Below are positions 11,661 to 22,575 of a DNA stretch of 39,106 nt, in pieces. The position numbers and the translations under genes are program-made. The DNA is from Scytalidium lignicola (Eukaryota > Ascomycota > Leotiomycetes): positions 1 through 39,106 of the forward strand of contig NCSJ02000378.1 in assembly GCA_002812745.2 (NCBI GenBank). The letters run 5' to 3'. How positions within the stretch are numbered: position 1 is the first letter of the stretch; every line of letters begins with the position of its first letter. The notes under the pieces are model-generated. The model had not been told where the DNA came from and did not search any database. It saw only the letters and a program-made list of their open reading frames with translations.

Positions 11661-12437
11661 ATGCCCCTGTCGCTCTGTTATTAATTCGGATTAACGTTGG
11701 TGGTGGAGATCGCTATGACCATTACATTTTCCACCAGAGAAATCTTTTCTTGCTATTATAGGAATAATACATTGCAAAATACTTCCGTTTATAGTAGCTG
11801 TGTTGTACTTCCACTAAGTTTGTCCCGTTTTGCACGTACTGAGCGTAATGATGCAAACGTAATCCCAAGATAGTAGTTGCCATAGCGTGTATAATCTTAC
11901 CATGGATCCAGGTAAAGCTCATCGTAGTTCCGAGCCGCAACATCATGCATACTGCATGTCTCACCCTACTTTGTCCCCTGTTATGTACCAATCCTAAAGA
12001 GCACACTTGACGACATAACCAACAACCGCCGGCCACGTCATGTTCGACGTTCCAACTCTTACCGCATTATTTCAGCGCGAGTAATGGTAGACCATGTCTA
12101 AAATAGATATCAGCAGAGGCATAGTACCAATAAAAAGGTCCACAACTTGAGGATCAATGACACTAAATAACCCCGATAAGGTTATACTACAATATATGAG
12201 TTATTTTGCTATTTTCCCTTTCCATGCTGTCATATATACTCATACCAGTAAATTTGAGTATGTACGGTATAAAGAAGCAACTATCTTAGTAACAGCAAGG
12301 CTTGATATACTATACTAGAATTCCAATAGTTTACAAAGGAACTCCAATAAGTAAAAGCCGTACCGTCGCTCATAATCACAGCTCCTCGTAAACTTTTTAT
12401 CCTTATCAACTTCTCAAACCACGGTATTGAAACCACC
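11661..12437. other. Intergenic, no gene seen
   Basis: AT-rich spacer and the promoter of the short-chain dehydrogenase to the right. A 104-codon minus ORF (11722-12036) has no family resemblance and is probably chance. Confidence 0.6.
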
Positions 12438-13487
12438 ATGCCCGTTCCGTTCCCCTTCCTTGGTAGATTTCTCTACCGTCAGCTCCTCGTCACTCCTCCG
12501 ATGCCCAAGACACGATTCGACGGTAAAACCATCATTGTCACCGGCTCTAACACTGGCCTCGGCCTCGAAGCTGCTCGCCACTTTGCTCGTCTTGGTGCCG
12601 CCTGTGTCGTTCTCGCAATCCGTGACCTTAAGAAGGGCGGGGTTGCGAAGAAGTCTATTGATCGGTCTCTAAAGCGCTCTCCATCTCCCATTAATGTTTG
12701 GGAGCTCGACCTCTCTAGCTACGACAGTGTTCAAGCATTTGCGACGCGTGCCTGTAAGGAGCTCGATCGTGTCGACGTGGTCTGCGAAAATGCAGGCATT
12801 GCAACTGGAGTCTTCCGCCTTGCCGAGAGAGATGAGAGTACAATTACTACTAACGTTGTTAGCACGTTCCTGCTCGCCTTCTTACTGTTACCCAAGCTTA
12901 AAGAAACGGCACAGCGCTTCAATACACACCCAACCCTCACCATTACTTCTAGCGAAGTCGTATGTCCTCACCTTGTTCCCTAGTCACCAGCTCATTCTAA
13001 TCAGTCGCTCACACATTCAACCATGTAGCATCATTTCACCGCCTTTCCGGAGAGAAAAGAGTCTGACATCTTTGGTACGCTTTCCGATAAGTCTAAAGCC
13101 AACATGCATGATCGTTACTTTGTAAGCAAGCTGCTCGAAATTTTTGTCGTCCGCGAGATGGCTTCACGTACAGGCTCCTCTTACCCAGTCACAATCAACT
13201 GCCTTAACCCAGGTTTCTGCCACTCAGAATTAGCGAGAGAGGCGGGATGGTATCTGTATATTATGGGACTACTACTGGCGCGCTCGACCGAGGTTGGCAG
13301 TCGGACAATCGTGGCGGCTGCAGAAGCTGGGCCAGAGACGCATGGAAAGTATATGAGTGAGAGTTTGGTGACGGAGCCGAGCGAATTTGTGAGAAGCGGG
13401 GAGGGTGCACTGGTGCAGAGAAGAGTATGGGAGGAGTTGACAGCTAAGCTGGAGAAAATTGTGCCAGGTATCACGGCGAAACTCTAG
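12438..13487 (+). CDS. Short-chain dehydrogenase/reductase
   Basis: Classical SDR of the retinol-dehydrogenase/WWOX-like type, about 326 residues. Exon 1 is 12438-12959 and exon 2 is 13029-13487; donor GTATGT and acceptor TGTAG join in phase, making TITSSEV-HHFTAF. The cofactor site is IIVTGSNTGLGLEA, followed by the structural CENAGIAT motif, the catalytic Ser in TSSEV and the YFVSK Tyr/Lys pair. LNPGFCHSEL after the active site is the usual PG motif. All catalytic residues are present. It oxidises an alcohol or reduces a ketone or aldehyde with NAD(P)H; the substrate is not predictable. A second ATG at 12501 (MPKTRFDGK) would also give a full Rossmann fold and may be the real start. Confidence 0.88.
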
Positions 13488-15202
13488 TGGTTGTCACCTA
13501 CATATTTGTAGCATCTAATATATCTCTTGCAGCGTGTCTTCTAAGTGTGATAATATAAGTTACTGTAATTTATTACTATGACCATAATACTATACAATAC
13601 GGCTTGACCATTACCGTGATTCATAGTCATATAAATTCTTAGAATAATATACACGCTATATAACAGTACAATCTCGTATTCTCGGCAGCAGGACAATAAA
13701 AGGTGGTAAACGTGAATTTTTCATAACAACCAATTAAAATAACTAAGTTTTAATGGCTAAATTTTTCAATGTATTGTAATAAAAGATTCACATTGAGATG
13801 TGTTGACAATCTATTAGAGGAAAGGGTCAAAAGAACAAGTAATGATTTGTTATTACTAAGTACAATTACACGGGATACATTAGCTCTATTCAGCACTATG
13901 AACAATTAGTAGTACTCGGGTGTGCACAGAAACAGGGAATACGGAGCTCTGGCTCCACAGCGGTGAGACTGCTTGCTATACCTCTGCTATTAGCCCTCTC
14001 GCAAGGTAGAAGAAAAGGCCTCATCTACTCTTGAAGATCGACAACATCCTGCAATGTGAATTCACTTGTGCATTATTTCTAGTGTACCATAGTTTTCAAT
14101 CGTTAGCATTGTAGACTAGGAGAGGAATGTTAGATTGCACGAAATTTACCTCCTGAATTTCTGCAGGGAGGAATTACATGCGTCATATTGTACCACAAGA
14201 GAAGTTAGTTAGCTCGAATCCAAAGCATGTCCCAGCATCCCCGGTCTAGACCCATCTTTTCCAAACCCTTGCTGCCACCCTTGCTGCGAGATCCCTCGAG
14301 CTATTACTGTACCTCGGCACGGCACGTACGTGTACGGGGGTGGTTGCTGGCTGGAGAATGCCCTAGATGTACTGCAGGTGGGGCCGACGTGGTATCTGAG
14401 ACACGGGATGGGCTGCTCCTAGCCAATTGGATCTCCTTCCCACGCGTTCTCTGGCGCCCTAACCATGTGAGCAGGAACCCACACCAGATGCCGTAGGGCC
14501 AGCCTATCCTGGCGTTGCAGCCCAGCCCTACTGTCGGTGATAGCACTAGAGACGTCAGCTGTGGCATCATTTAGATCCGGATATTGTTAGACAGGCGACG
14601 AATCAAATATGAAGTCCACGAGACCACGACTCAGCCCGCATCATAGGGAAGAAACAAGCAAGGAAAAATACAGTCTTATAGAGTGCGGGGTCGGTACTGT
14701 GCAACTTTTCACACCGCTATTTCGCTCGAGTTATTTCCTCATAATTATCATGGTTTTGTAATTTTGCCTCGCGTGGAAGAAGGGTTGGATTTTGGTACTC
14801 AAAGTATGATGTAGGGAGTACCATGGTTCACCTCGTAAAATATCTCGATCCAATGTTGTGTTTTTGAGGAGACTACATGAATGTAGCTAGAAGGACCAGA
14901 CTTTTGAGCTTGATTTCCTGTTCTGGTACTTATCTCCGGTGCATTTGCTTGTGCCTTGGCCGTATTCTTTAGGAGGACAAGATCAAGGACATCAAGCTCC
15001 GCCTAGCTCACTTGGTGGCTGATAGAAATCGGCTGAAATCTATTGCTGACAACTAGCTATTGTGTGAGAATCTTAGCCGCAATAGGTGATCATGCCGGAA
15101 ATATGGGATTAGTACAATTCCAACCGGGCCTATTGAGTTTGAAAAAGCTTGAGAGAGTATGAAGTCATACTAATGAAGTGAAATTTATTTTAGAGGTAGA
15201 CT
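13488..15202. other. Long intergenic region, no gene supported
   Basis: Mostly AT-rich at 13,490-13,900 and 15,060-15,200, with a GC-richer island at about 14,220-14,700 holding two overlapping chance-like ORFs. At 14973-15056 a 27-codon open stretch with heptad-like Leu/Ile spacing (KIKDIKLRLAHLVADRNRL) could be a relic of a coiled-coil or bZIP gene. Nothing else supports it. Confidence 0.5.
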
Positions 15203-15207
15203 GTTGT

Positions 15208-15404
15208 TGTCGGTTCACCTGTAGCACATAGTACAGTACGCAATTATACGTAATATACTTGTTATGCTAAATCATGGTTGTTGTGCGAAAGGGGGTAAAA
15301 GTAGAGCGAAGTTGTAAGAGCTCTGCTCGCTCTCACTACCTAATCGGGACTAGCTTACAAGGGCACGTAAATATCACATGTACATAACCACTATTCTACT
15401 AACA
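15208..15404 (-). repeat. Solo LTR of the Copia element family
   Basis: A 197-base sequence beginning TG and ending CA, flanked on both sides by the direct repeat GTTGT (15203-15207 and 15405-15409), the 5-bp target duplication of an LTR retrotransposon. It is a clearly diverged copy of 29473-29665, which is the LTR of the minus-strand Copia element at the right. No internal sequence remains, so it is a product of LTR-LTR recombination. Orientation is given by the Copia coding strand. Confidence 0.88.
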
Positions 15405-15912
15405 GTTGTTTTCTACTGTACGTTTTTTGATACTCAATTCAAAGATGGAATGTAAGAAAATATATTTGGAGTACTAATCTCCTGTAGTTAATTAGAGTTG
15501 GTGGCGAATTTTAATGAATTTCATAGGAAACTTCCATAGAATTTGGCTTGAAGAAAGTGTTTAGCACTAAACTTATAAGTTAAGGAAGCAAGATATTATT
15601 GGCCGCTCTTTGTCACCTATTGGTAGACTCGACTTAATATGAACCATATTGTTATAAATAAAAGCATGATATCCCGTTTAAAATCTATATCAACTAAGTG
15701 TATGAAGAAAGAAACCAAATTTAGTGTATCGATTTTCGTGATTCGGAAACTATTCCACGCAATGGATTTTACACCCTAAAGAGTAATATTGAACTCTATG
15801 TCTGTAACTCTACTTCTTTATTTTCCCTGGAGAAACCTTATATCTGTTTTGTTTAGGACCTCTGAGAATTGCTGATTCTTGGTCTTAGTATAGACCTGTT
15901 GCTCTGGACCGC
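15405..15912. other. Intergenic, no gene seen
   Basis: AT-rich spacer at the 3' side of the P450 gene. No coding or repeat signal was recognised. Confidence 0.55.
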
Positions 15913-17693
15913 TTATATCGGTTCAAATTGTACGATTATTTCATCCTCCAGTGATCCCGGTTCGTGCGCCCCCGCCCTTTTGGAGACGAGCCTTGACGAG
16001 AAATTAGAATATATCATAGCCAAAATATATCGCATGACTATGAATAGTGTAAGCCTAGCGGTTAGCGGTGCAATAAATAGTGGTAGCAAAAACCACATAC
16101 ATCGGGGTAACGTACGGTATTGAGTTAGAGATACTCCAACGCATATCCGGCTACCGCCTCCAAAAGCCCAGAGCATTGGGTTTTGACTGTCCTTCGATTT
16201 TGCTTCCAGCCATCTCTCTGGGATCCACTCATTGACATCATTATAATTCTCGGGGTTTCGGTGAATGAACCATTGGAAGGCATTGACTCGCGTGCCTGGG
16301 GGAATACCATCGACGCCTGCCAATGACACTGGACGATCCCGAGGCGTGATTCGAGGGAGGGGAGTACTGTTAGGACGCATGCGGAATGACTCTTTGAGAA
16401 TAGCTGACAAGTATGGGAGCTGATCCAGAGAACCAGGACATGGCAAACGTGAGCCACCAGTAAAAGTATCACGTTTTACTTCGTCGGTCAAGGTGGGATC
16501 GGTTTCGCGCATGCTAGGCTCGAGAGTCGCAAGTTCGGTACGTAATCGTGCTTGTGCGGAAGGGTTCTGAGAGATGTAGTAGATTGTGTATGCAAGCACA
16601 AGACCTGGTAGTACTTAGTACGAATCGCGCAATGGAGTAGTTGGGTTGGCCTCAAATTTCTTACCTAAGACCTCACGTCCGCCCGCTTTAATAGTCATAT
16701 TAGTATCAGTAGTTCAAGAAATACGTTCTACGTACACATTTGGTCAAAAAGCTCGCTAGCAATTTCTTTCCTCTTCGTATCAAAGCTGGCATTGGGCATG
16801 TCGGTATCGACTCCTTTTTTCACCAACTGATATACAACTGGGGTGTCGCTCGCATTCATCAAGCGTTCCTTCTCTGCGGTGAAGCCAATGAACTCAGCTC
16901 TATCACATAATTGAAGAAGCCAGTTCTCGAGAAACTGCTTCGAATAATGGTGTGAATTCGGCATCATGTCTATGCCGAGAGACTTCAAGCAACGCGTGAG
17001 TGTCGGAAGCTCCTGTCGCCAGAACCCTTCCTTACAGTACCGTTGTTCGTAATGTTCAAGCCACGGCGTAAGGCTGGTTGGGAATTGCAGAAAATTGGAT
17101 CCTGACGAAAGGCCGAATTGGAAACAGGTCAGCAGATCAAGGCTTAGAGCGTAGCTAAGGGGAAGGATATCTGTTGGCCCATTCGAGAATGCTTGACGTT
17201 GAAGGATAGGCAGGAGCCTATCAAATAAGATTGTCTGGGTAAGTGAAGAGAGCTGGTCGGACATGAACAACGCGGATTTGGTGTAGGCGGCGGTTATCCT
17301 TCTCCGCCGTAGAGAATGATCTTGCCTAGTCAAGCTACAAAAGGCGTTTGTCCTCTCATAGTAGGAAAAAAAATCATAGTATTCTGGTTTCTCGAATCCG
17401 CCGTTGTAAATTGTTCTGATTCCATTCTCATAACAACTTATGGAAAGATCGGCTGGGCCAACTCTCACAATAGGTCCAAGCTGTCGATGCTTTCCCTCGA
17501 GAACAGCTAATTCTCTATTCTGGTAACGAATCCAGAGGATCCATAAGGACGACAGACTGGAACTCCAGTGGGCATTGGGAACACATCTTAGGGGTGATCG
17601 CAAGAGAGGCGAGAAAAAGAGGTAAGAAACGAGTATGCAGACTAGCATGAGCAAGCTTAAGAGCCCGGCGGCATTAATAGTTACAGAGAACAT
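15913..17693 (-). CDS. Cytochrome P450 monooxygenase (intact)
   Basis: Heme-thiolate monooxygenase anchored in the endoplasmic reticulum by an N-terminal hydrophobic helix (LLSLLMLVCILVSYLFF). Exons 17693-16736, a 21-base microexon 16685-16665, 16604-16116 and 16037-15913 splice in phase to 530 residues, the usual length. Landmarks: a GGREVLGL segment at the I-helix (no typical AG-x-D/E-T-T), K-helix ESFR, PERW, and the heme loop AFGGGSRICVG with the cysteine ligand at about residue 481. The last exon encodes the MRYILAMIYSNF L-helix region. Acceptor 16038 is chosen because it keeps frame and rebuilds this region. It is divergent from the synthetase gene across 421 bases, so co-regulation and a joint pathway are likely. 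The substrate is unknown. Confidence 0.9.
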
Positions 17694-18114
17694 GTTTATA
17701 ATGCTATATCTGATTTGTGAGAGACACCTGAAATTATGAGATGGTATAGATAATTGAATACCAGAACTATTTAAGTAATTGATAGAGAGCCAAAACCGAC
17801 TCCTGGGCGGGACGGCTAACAGACCAAGACAGGACCCTGGGCATTCAGCTGAGGAGAGAGTGCATAATTACCCCTGGAACAACAGTACCAGCCGTAACTT
17901 CAGTAACAATGCATACCGCCTAATGCAGCTCAATCTGTACGTTCGCGGTGAGTAGGGACCGAGGAAGGGGGTAGGGCGGGAGAGGAAGCGCATGCTAGGA
18001 TCCGCCAATGGTTCATTTATTGGCTTGTTGTGTATGATTACAATTGTTCTGTTGATATTGACTTATTCCACAACTGCAAGACAAAACTTTGAGCAATAGA
18101 TTCCGCAGTGTACT
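17694..18114. promoter_or_regulatory. Bidirectional promoter of the P450 and NRPS-like genes
   Basis: This 421-base divergent spacer drives both core genes. A CCAAT box at 18005-18009 faces an inverted one, ATTGG at 18019-18023, a symmetric pair that could bind the CCAAT-binding complex in either direction. G-rich stretches lie at about 17,945-17,985. No site for a specific pathway regulator could be assigned. Confidence 0.55.
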
Positions 18115-21100
18115 ATGGCAGTGCAGAAAGAAATCCCCATTTGCACCTTCAAGCCTTTGAGGTGTGATGATGCCGTCTCAACAGATAGCCGTCTATCTGC
18201 TCACCTTGAGATAGCAAATATCAATGGCTCGGGAAGACGTAATTTTAATCACGATATCCCCTTCAATAGCCTCTTTTTGACTGCCTGGGCGCTGCTTCTC
18301 AAATACTACCTAGCAACAGACCTAATCTCTTTCGCATCCTCGGGTATTAGATGTGCGGCCTCTATAGCAACGGAGCATGAAGACAACAAGTTTTGCAGCA
18401 ATCCTTATGATAAAGGTGCCGTCGAAGATCTGATTCATAGTTTGGAGATTGCGGATTGTGATCCAATCTCCGATATTTTCAAGCGTGTTCAAGAACCGGT
18501 CACGCAAAGGCCTTTTGATTCAGCGCTTCTGCCCTGTATCAACACCTTGCTTCTATATCGCCAATGTGCGAAGGCTACTATTCCCAGCAAGATGATGGGC
18601 ATGAGTGATGCGGATCCTGGAATAGCACGTCAGGTATGTAAGAAAAGCGTATAAAGAAGAGGCTTTGGAAGCTGACAGCCATTATCTCTTCATTTACAGA
18701 TGGATATTTGCCTGACTGTGACAAACAATCGAGGTGTTTTGTCCTTGGACATAGGACTTTGCGCCTCAAAATTTTCTCAGCCGCTCGCCCAACGGCTCTT
18801 GCACACATATCGCCACATTTTGGATCTCATTTCCACCGGATGTGCCGGTCAAACGGTTGGAAGCCTCGATCTCCTGACTAGACATGATTTGAATCAGATC
18901 TGCGAGTGGAATGCGAATGTACCACTATGTCACAACACTTGCCTACATAGCATCTTTGAAGAGCAGGCGAGACGTCGCCCACAAGCACCTGCGGTATGCT
19001 CTTGGGATGGCAATTTGACTTATGCGGAACTGAATGCCCTCTCCACTAAGTTGGCTCACTATCTTTCACGGCTCGGAGTTGGACCCGAGATCTTTGTGCC
19101 GTACGGATTCGAGAAGTCAGTATACGCAGTCGTGGCAACACTGGCAGTCCTCAAAGCTGGCGGGGCGTTTGTGCCACTAGATTCTTCTCACCCTGAGGAT
19201 CGATTGAAATTAATTATCAGCCGTGTTGAAGCCCAATTGATACTCGCATCATCTAACACAGCGCCAGCCTTTGAGCGATTATTCTCCAATGTCCTGATCG
19301 TCGACCAGAAATTCCTGGATAGCCTGCCCGAGGAAGAGCACAATCCATACAGTACAGTCAGTCCCAACAACAGTGCATTTGTCCTGTTCACTTCCGGAAG
19401 TACGGGTGAACCGAAAGGCTTGGTCCAGGAACATGCATCGGTCTGCACAGTCAATGAGGCGTACCAGGAGTCCCTCTTTATCAACGAGGAATCGAGAGTG
19501 CTCAATTTTGCAGCCTACACATTCGATGTCAGCACGGTTGACGTCTTCACCACTTTGTCCCAAGGCGGCTGTGTGTGCATACCGTCGGAAGAGGACCGGC
19601 TGAATGACATTGTGCGTGTCATCAACGAATTCCGTGTCAACTGGATCGACCTCACGCCCTCATTTGCCATGGCGAGCATTCCTCATCCAGGTGACATCCC
19701 GACTCTGAAGACGCTCATTCTTGCTGGAGAGGAGGTAAAGCGAGAACACGTCGCGCATTTCGTAGGGAGAATCCACCGCGTGATAAATTGCTATGGACCA
19801 GCAGAAGCTGGAGGATGTCTCGCTCATGCTTACCAGAATGCTTCCAGTCTGCCACAGACCGTGGGATGTGCACTGAAAAGTGCGAGCTGCTGGATCGTCG
19901 ATGTGAAGAATCCCGGTCGACTGGCACCCATTGGCGCAATTGGGGAGCTGGTCGTTGAGGGCCCTACATTGGCTCGAGAGTATCTCAAAGATCCAAGCAG
20001 GACAGGAGCTGCCTTCTTCTGTCGTCCTGGCTGGCGGCTAGGTGAGGTAAATGGTCCATTGAGACGTTTTTATAGGACGGGGGATCTTGTTCGGTATAGA
20101 CCAGACGGCCTGATCAATTTCGTTGGACGTCAAGACACGCAGTAATCCACCCCGACTATCATCACTACTACAGTATAGCTTGCTAACATGCGCACTAGAG
20201 TCAAGGTTCGAGGACAGAGGATCGAGCTGACAGAAATTGAACAGCATCTTGCGGATGACAGGACGATCAAAAGGTGTGTGATTGAATTGCCACCGTCCGG
20301 TGTCTATGCAAAGCGTCTCGTCGCGGTTGTTGAGCCGCACTTTCGTCATGACTGTGGATCACTGCATGCGTCTTCGTCTCTGGGATTGCTGCCGGCCCAA
20401 GTTCTGCGTGAAAATGGATTCTCACTCAATGACTCGACCAAATTGCTAGCGAAAAGAGTCCCAACCTACATGATGCCTAGTGTATGGCTCGTAGTTGCCG
20501 GCCTTCCGCTGACAGACTCCAGGAAAGTGGACCGGCGGAGAGTTCGAGATTGGTTGACCAATTTTTCCATCTTTGACAATCCGCTCGCGGCTGCTGATAT
20601 CTCACGTATCCCTTTAATTCCACTAGGCAACCCGCTGGCTCTTGACATAAGTCATAAAGTGAGTACAATCATTGCAAATGGAAACAGCCAAGTTTTGGTT
20701 ACCTTGAACGGCCGAAATTTTGACTTGGCAGCTGCGGGTATTGATTCAGTTCAGATCGTGACACTATCTAAATGGATTCAAGATGAATATAGACTAAAGC
20801 TCTCGATGGGCCAGCTGACATGTCCGGGCTTGACGATTGGTCAGCTGGCCCGAGTCGTTGCAGCTTTTCGAGATGGCAAAGAGCCCGAAAAGTTACCGTT
20901 CGAAGAGCTAAACATACTAGACGAAGTGAATATACTCTCGAAGAGATTCAGCAAACCTAGGTCCGGCATTCCCAAGCACTTTATTGCAGTTCCACCCGTC
21001 TCAACCGTTCTTCTTACTGGTGGCACTGGCTTCCTTGGCAATGAAATTTTGCACCAGCTACTTTGCAACCCTGGGATCAAGAAAGTCTTCGTTCATGTAC

Positions 21101-22116
21101 GAGCGAATAGCGTCCAACATGGCCGCGAGCGTGTAGTAGCAGCAGCAACAAGAGCGAAATGGTGGTCCGCATCATTCGATCACCGTCTCGAAATCTGGCC
21201 TGGAGACCTGGGCCGCCCTAAGCTCGGTCTGAGCGACGCACAGTGGGATCGATTGACCGGAAATACCCCCACAGAGATACCAATTGACGCGGTGATTCAC
21301 AATGGTGCCGCCGTCCAATGGAACCTGGGATACCAAAGTTTGAGAGCCTCGAACACAATTTCTACCGTCCAGCTTCTGGAGGCGGTGGCAGAGCGTCGAT
21401 CTTGTGGACGCTTCATGTATGTTTCGGGGGGCCAGGTCCTTACTACTGGAGCGGATGACGAGAATCTCATGGCTGCGCAGGGAGTGCATCTCACGGGCTA
21501 TGCTCAAACCAAGGTCGTCTCGGAGCTCTTGGTCAAGCGGTTTGCTGAGAGCAAAGAGGGGAGAGGCCACATTGTTCGTGTGGTAAAGCCTAGCTATATC
21601 ATCGGCGATACGCAGAGAGGGATGGGGAATCGGGATGATTACCTCTGGAGACTGACAAAGAGCGTCATTGAGCTCGGAACCTACAGCGGTGACGGGCGCA
21701 ATGGCTGGCTGTTCGTTTCAGATGTTGTCACTGTCGCAAAGACTGTCTGCCAGATTTGTAGCACAAAAAGCACGACGCCAAAGCTCGTCAAAATCCTAGA
21801 TGGATTGACGATGCAGCACTTTTGGAATCTCTTGACGCAGGACTTCGGGTACAAGCTGAGGGCTATGGATGGAGTCGAGTGGTGGTACTTACTCCGTTCT
21901 CATGTTGAGCGGTCCGGCTCCCAGCACTGCCTGTGGGCATTGCAAGACATATTGGCAGCAGAAACGGGAGAGATTGCATCAACCGCGACAGTCCCAACAG
22001 CGGAGATGATTGCAAGGAGTTCAGGTATACTTCGAGCAGTTCGAAGTAATGTCCAATACTTGAGAGACCATATACGATTCCTCCCACCAGTTTCTTCCCG
22101 TCTTGCTAAACTTTGA
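18115..22116 (+). CDS. NRPS-like synthetase: degenerate C - A - T - thioester reductase
   Basis: A 1,292-residue single-module synthetase. Exons 18115-18633, 18700-20141 and 20199-22116 join in phase. Residues 1 to about 240 resemble the C-terminal half of a condensation domain (LFLTAWALLLKYYLATD, then ICLTVTNNRGVLSLDIG) but lack any HHxxxDG, so this part cannot be a normal condensation catalyst. The adenylation domain has LFTSGSTGEPKG (about 402-413), NCYGPAEAGG (about 536-545), YRTGDLVRYRPDG (about 631-643) and a DSRKVDRR A10 motif with the lysine. The carrier domain has GIDSVQ with the attachment serine at about 837. The reductase domain has LLTGGTGFLG (about 925-934) and YAQTK (about 1088-1092). 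It should activate a carboxylic or amino acid, load it on the phosphopantetheine arm and release it as aldehyde or alcohol with NADPH. The hand-aligned specificity positions read D-V-V-D-I-A-C-G-C; the substrate is not called. Confidence 0.92.
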
Positions 22117-22575
22117 CAAGACGCCTACAGCTCTTCGATCCTACTATTCTTTTAAGTTTTATTGAGTCTTGTCTGAGTAGGTGTTGGAACAAAGATCCAA
22201 GGGCCCGTATGTCCGAAAACATAGAAGAATGAGTTAAATTGGATTCTCTGTCGTAAAGTGTAGTCACGTTATAGTTATAACAGAGATTCCATCAGAAGGC
22301 CCGTTACGAAGTTCTCATATTATCCCAAATTTGTTCTAACTGTAATGGTTGCAAGAAGTTGCGTTACCGGTATATATGCCCCTATTGTCCTAATATTGTA
22401 TATCAGGGGGACTCGCATGGGTTTAATGATTCTAGCTTTAAATCAACCATTATGTAGCTTAGTTCTTTATAGTAGTTGAGGTTGTCATTTAGAGTTATAA
22501 AAATAACTAATTGTAAAAAAANGCTAGCTATTAGCGCTCAGGTTATGTGATAGCGAATAAGCCGTTACCAACTAT
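22117..22575. other. Convergent intergenic spacer
   Basis: Lies between the 3' ends of the synthetase and the second P450. It is AT-rich, with one N at about 22,522 in a poly-A run. No feature was recognised apart from likely polyadenylation regions. Confidence 0.55.

Noticed and set aside
11722..12036. 104-codon minus ORF after the NTF2-like gene
   Set aside because: Composition irregular (His/Tyr/Cys-rich with no motif); likely chance ORF in a spacer.
14227..14570. Overlapping 89- and 88-codon ORFs on opposite strands in a GC island
   Set aside because: Antisense pair typical of GC-rich non-coding sequence; neither protein resembles a family.
14973..15056. 27-codon heptad-like stretch that could be a bZIP relic
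   Set aside because: Too short, no basic region visible upstream, no splice-consistent neighbours.
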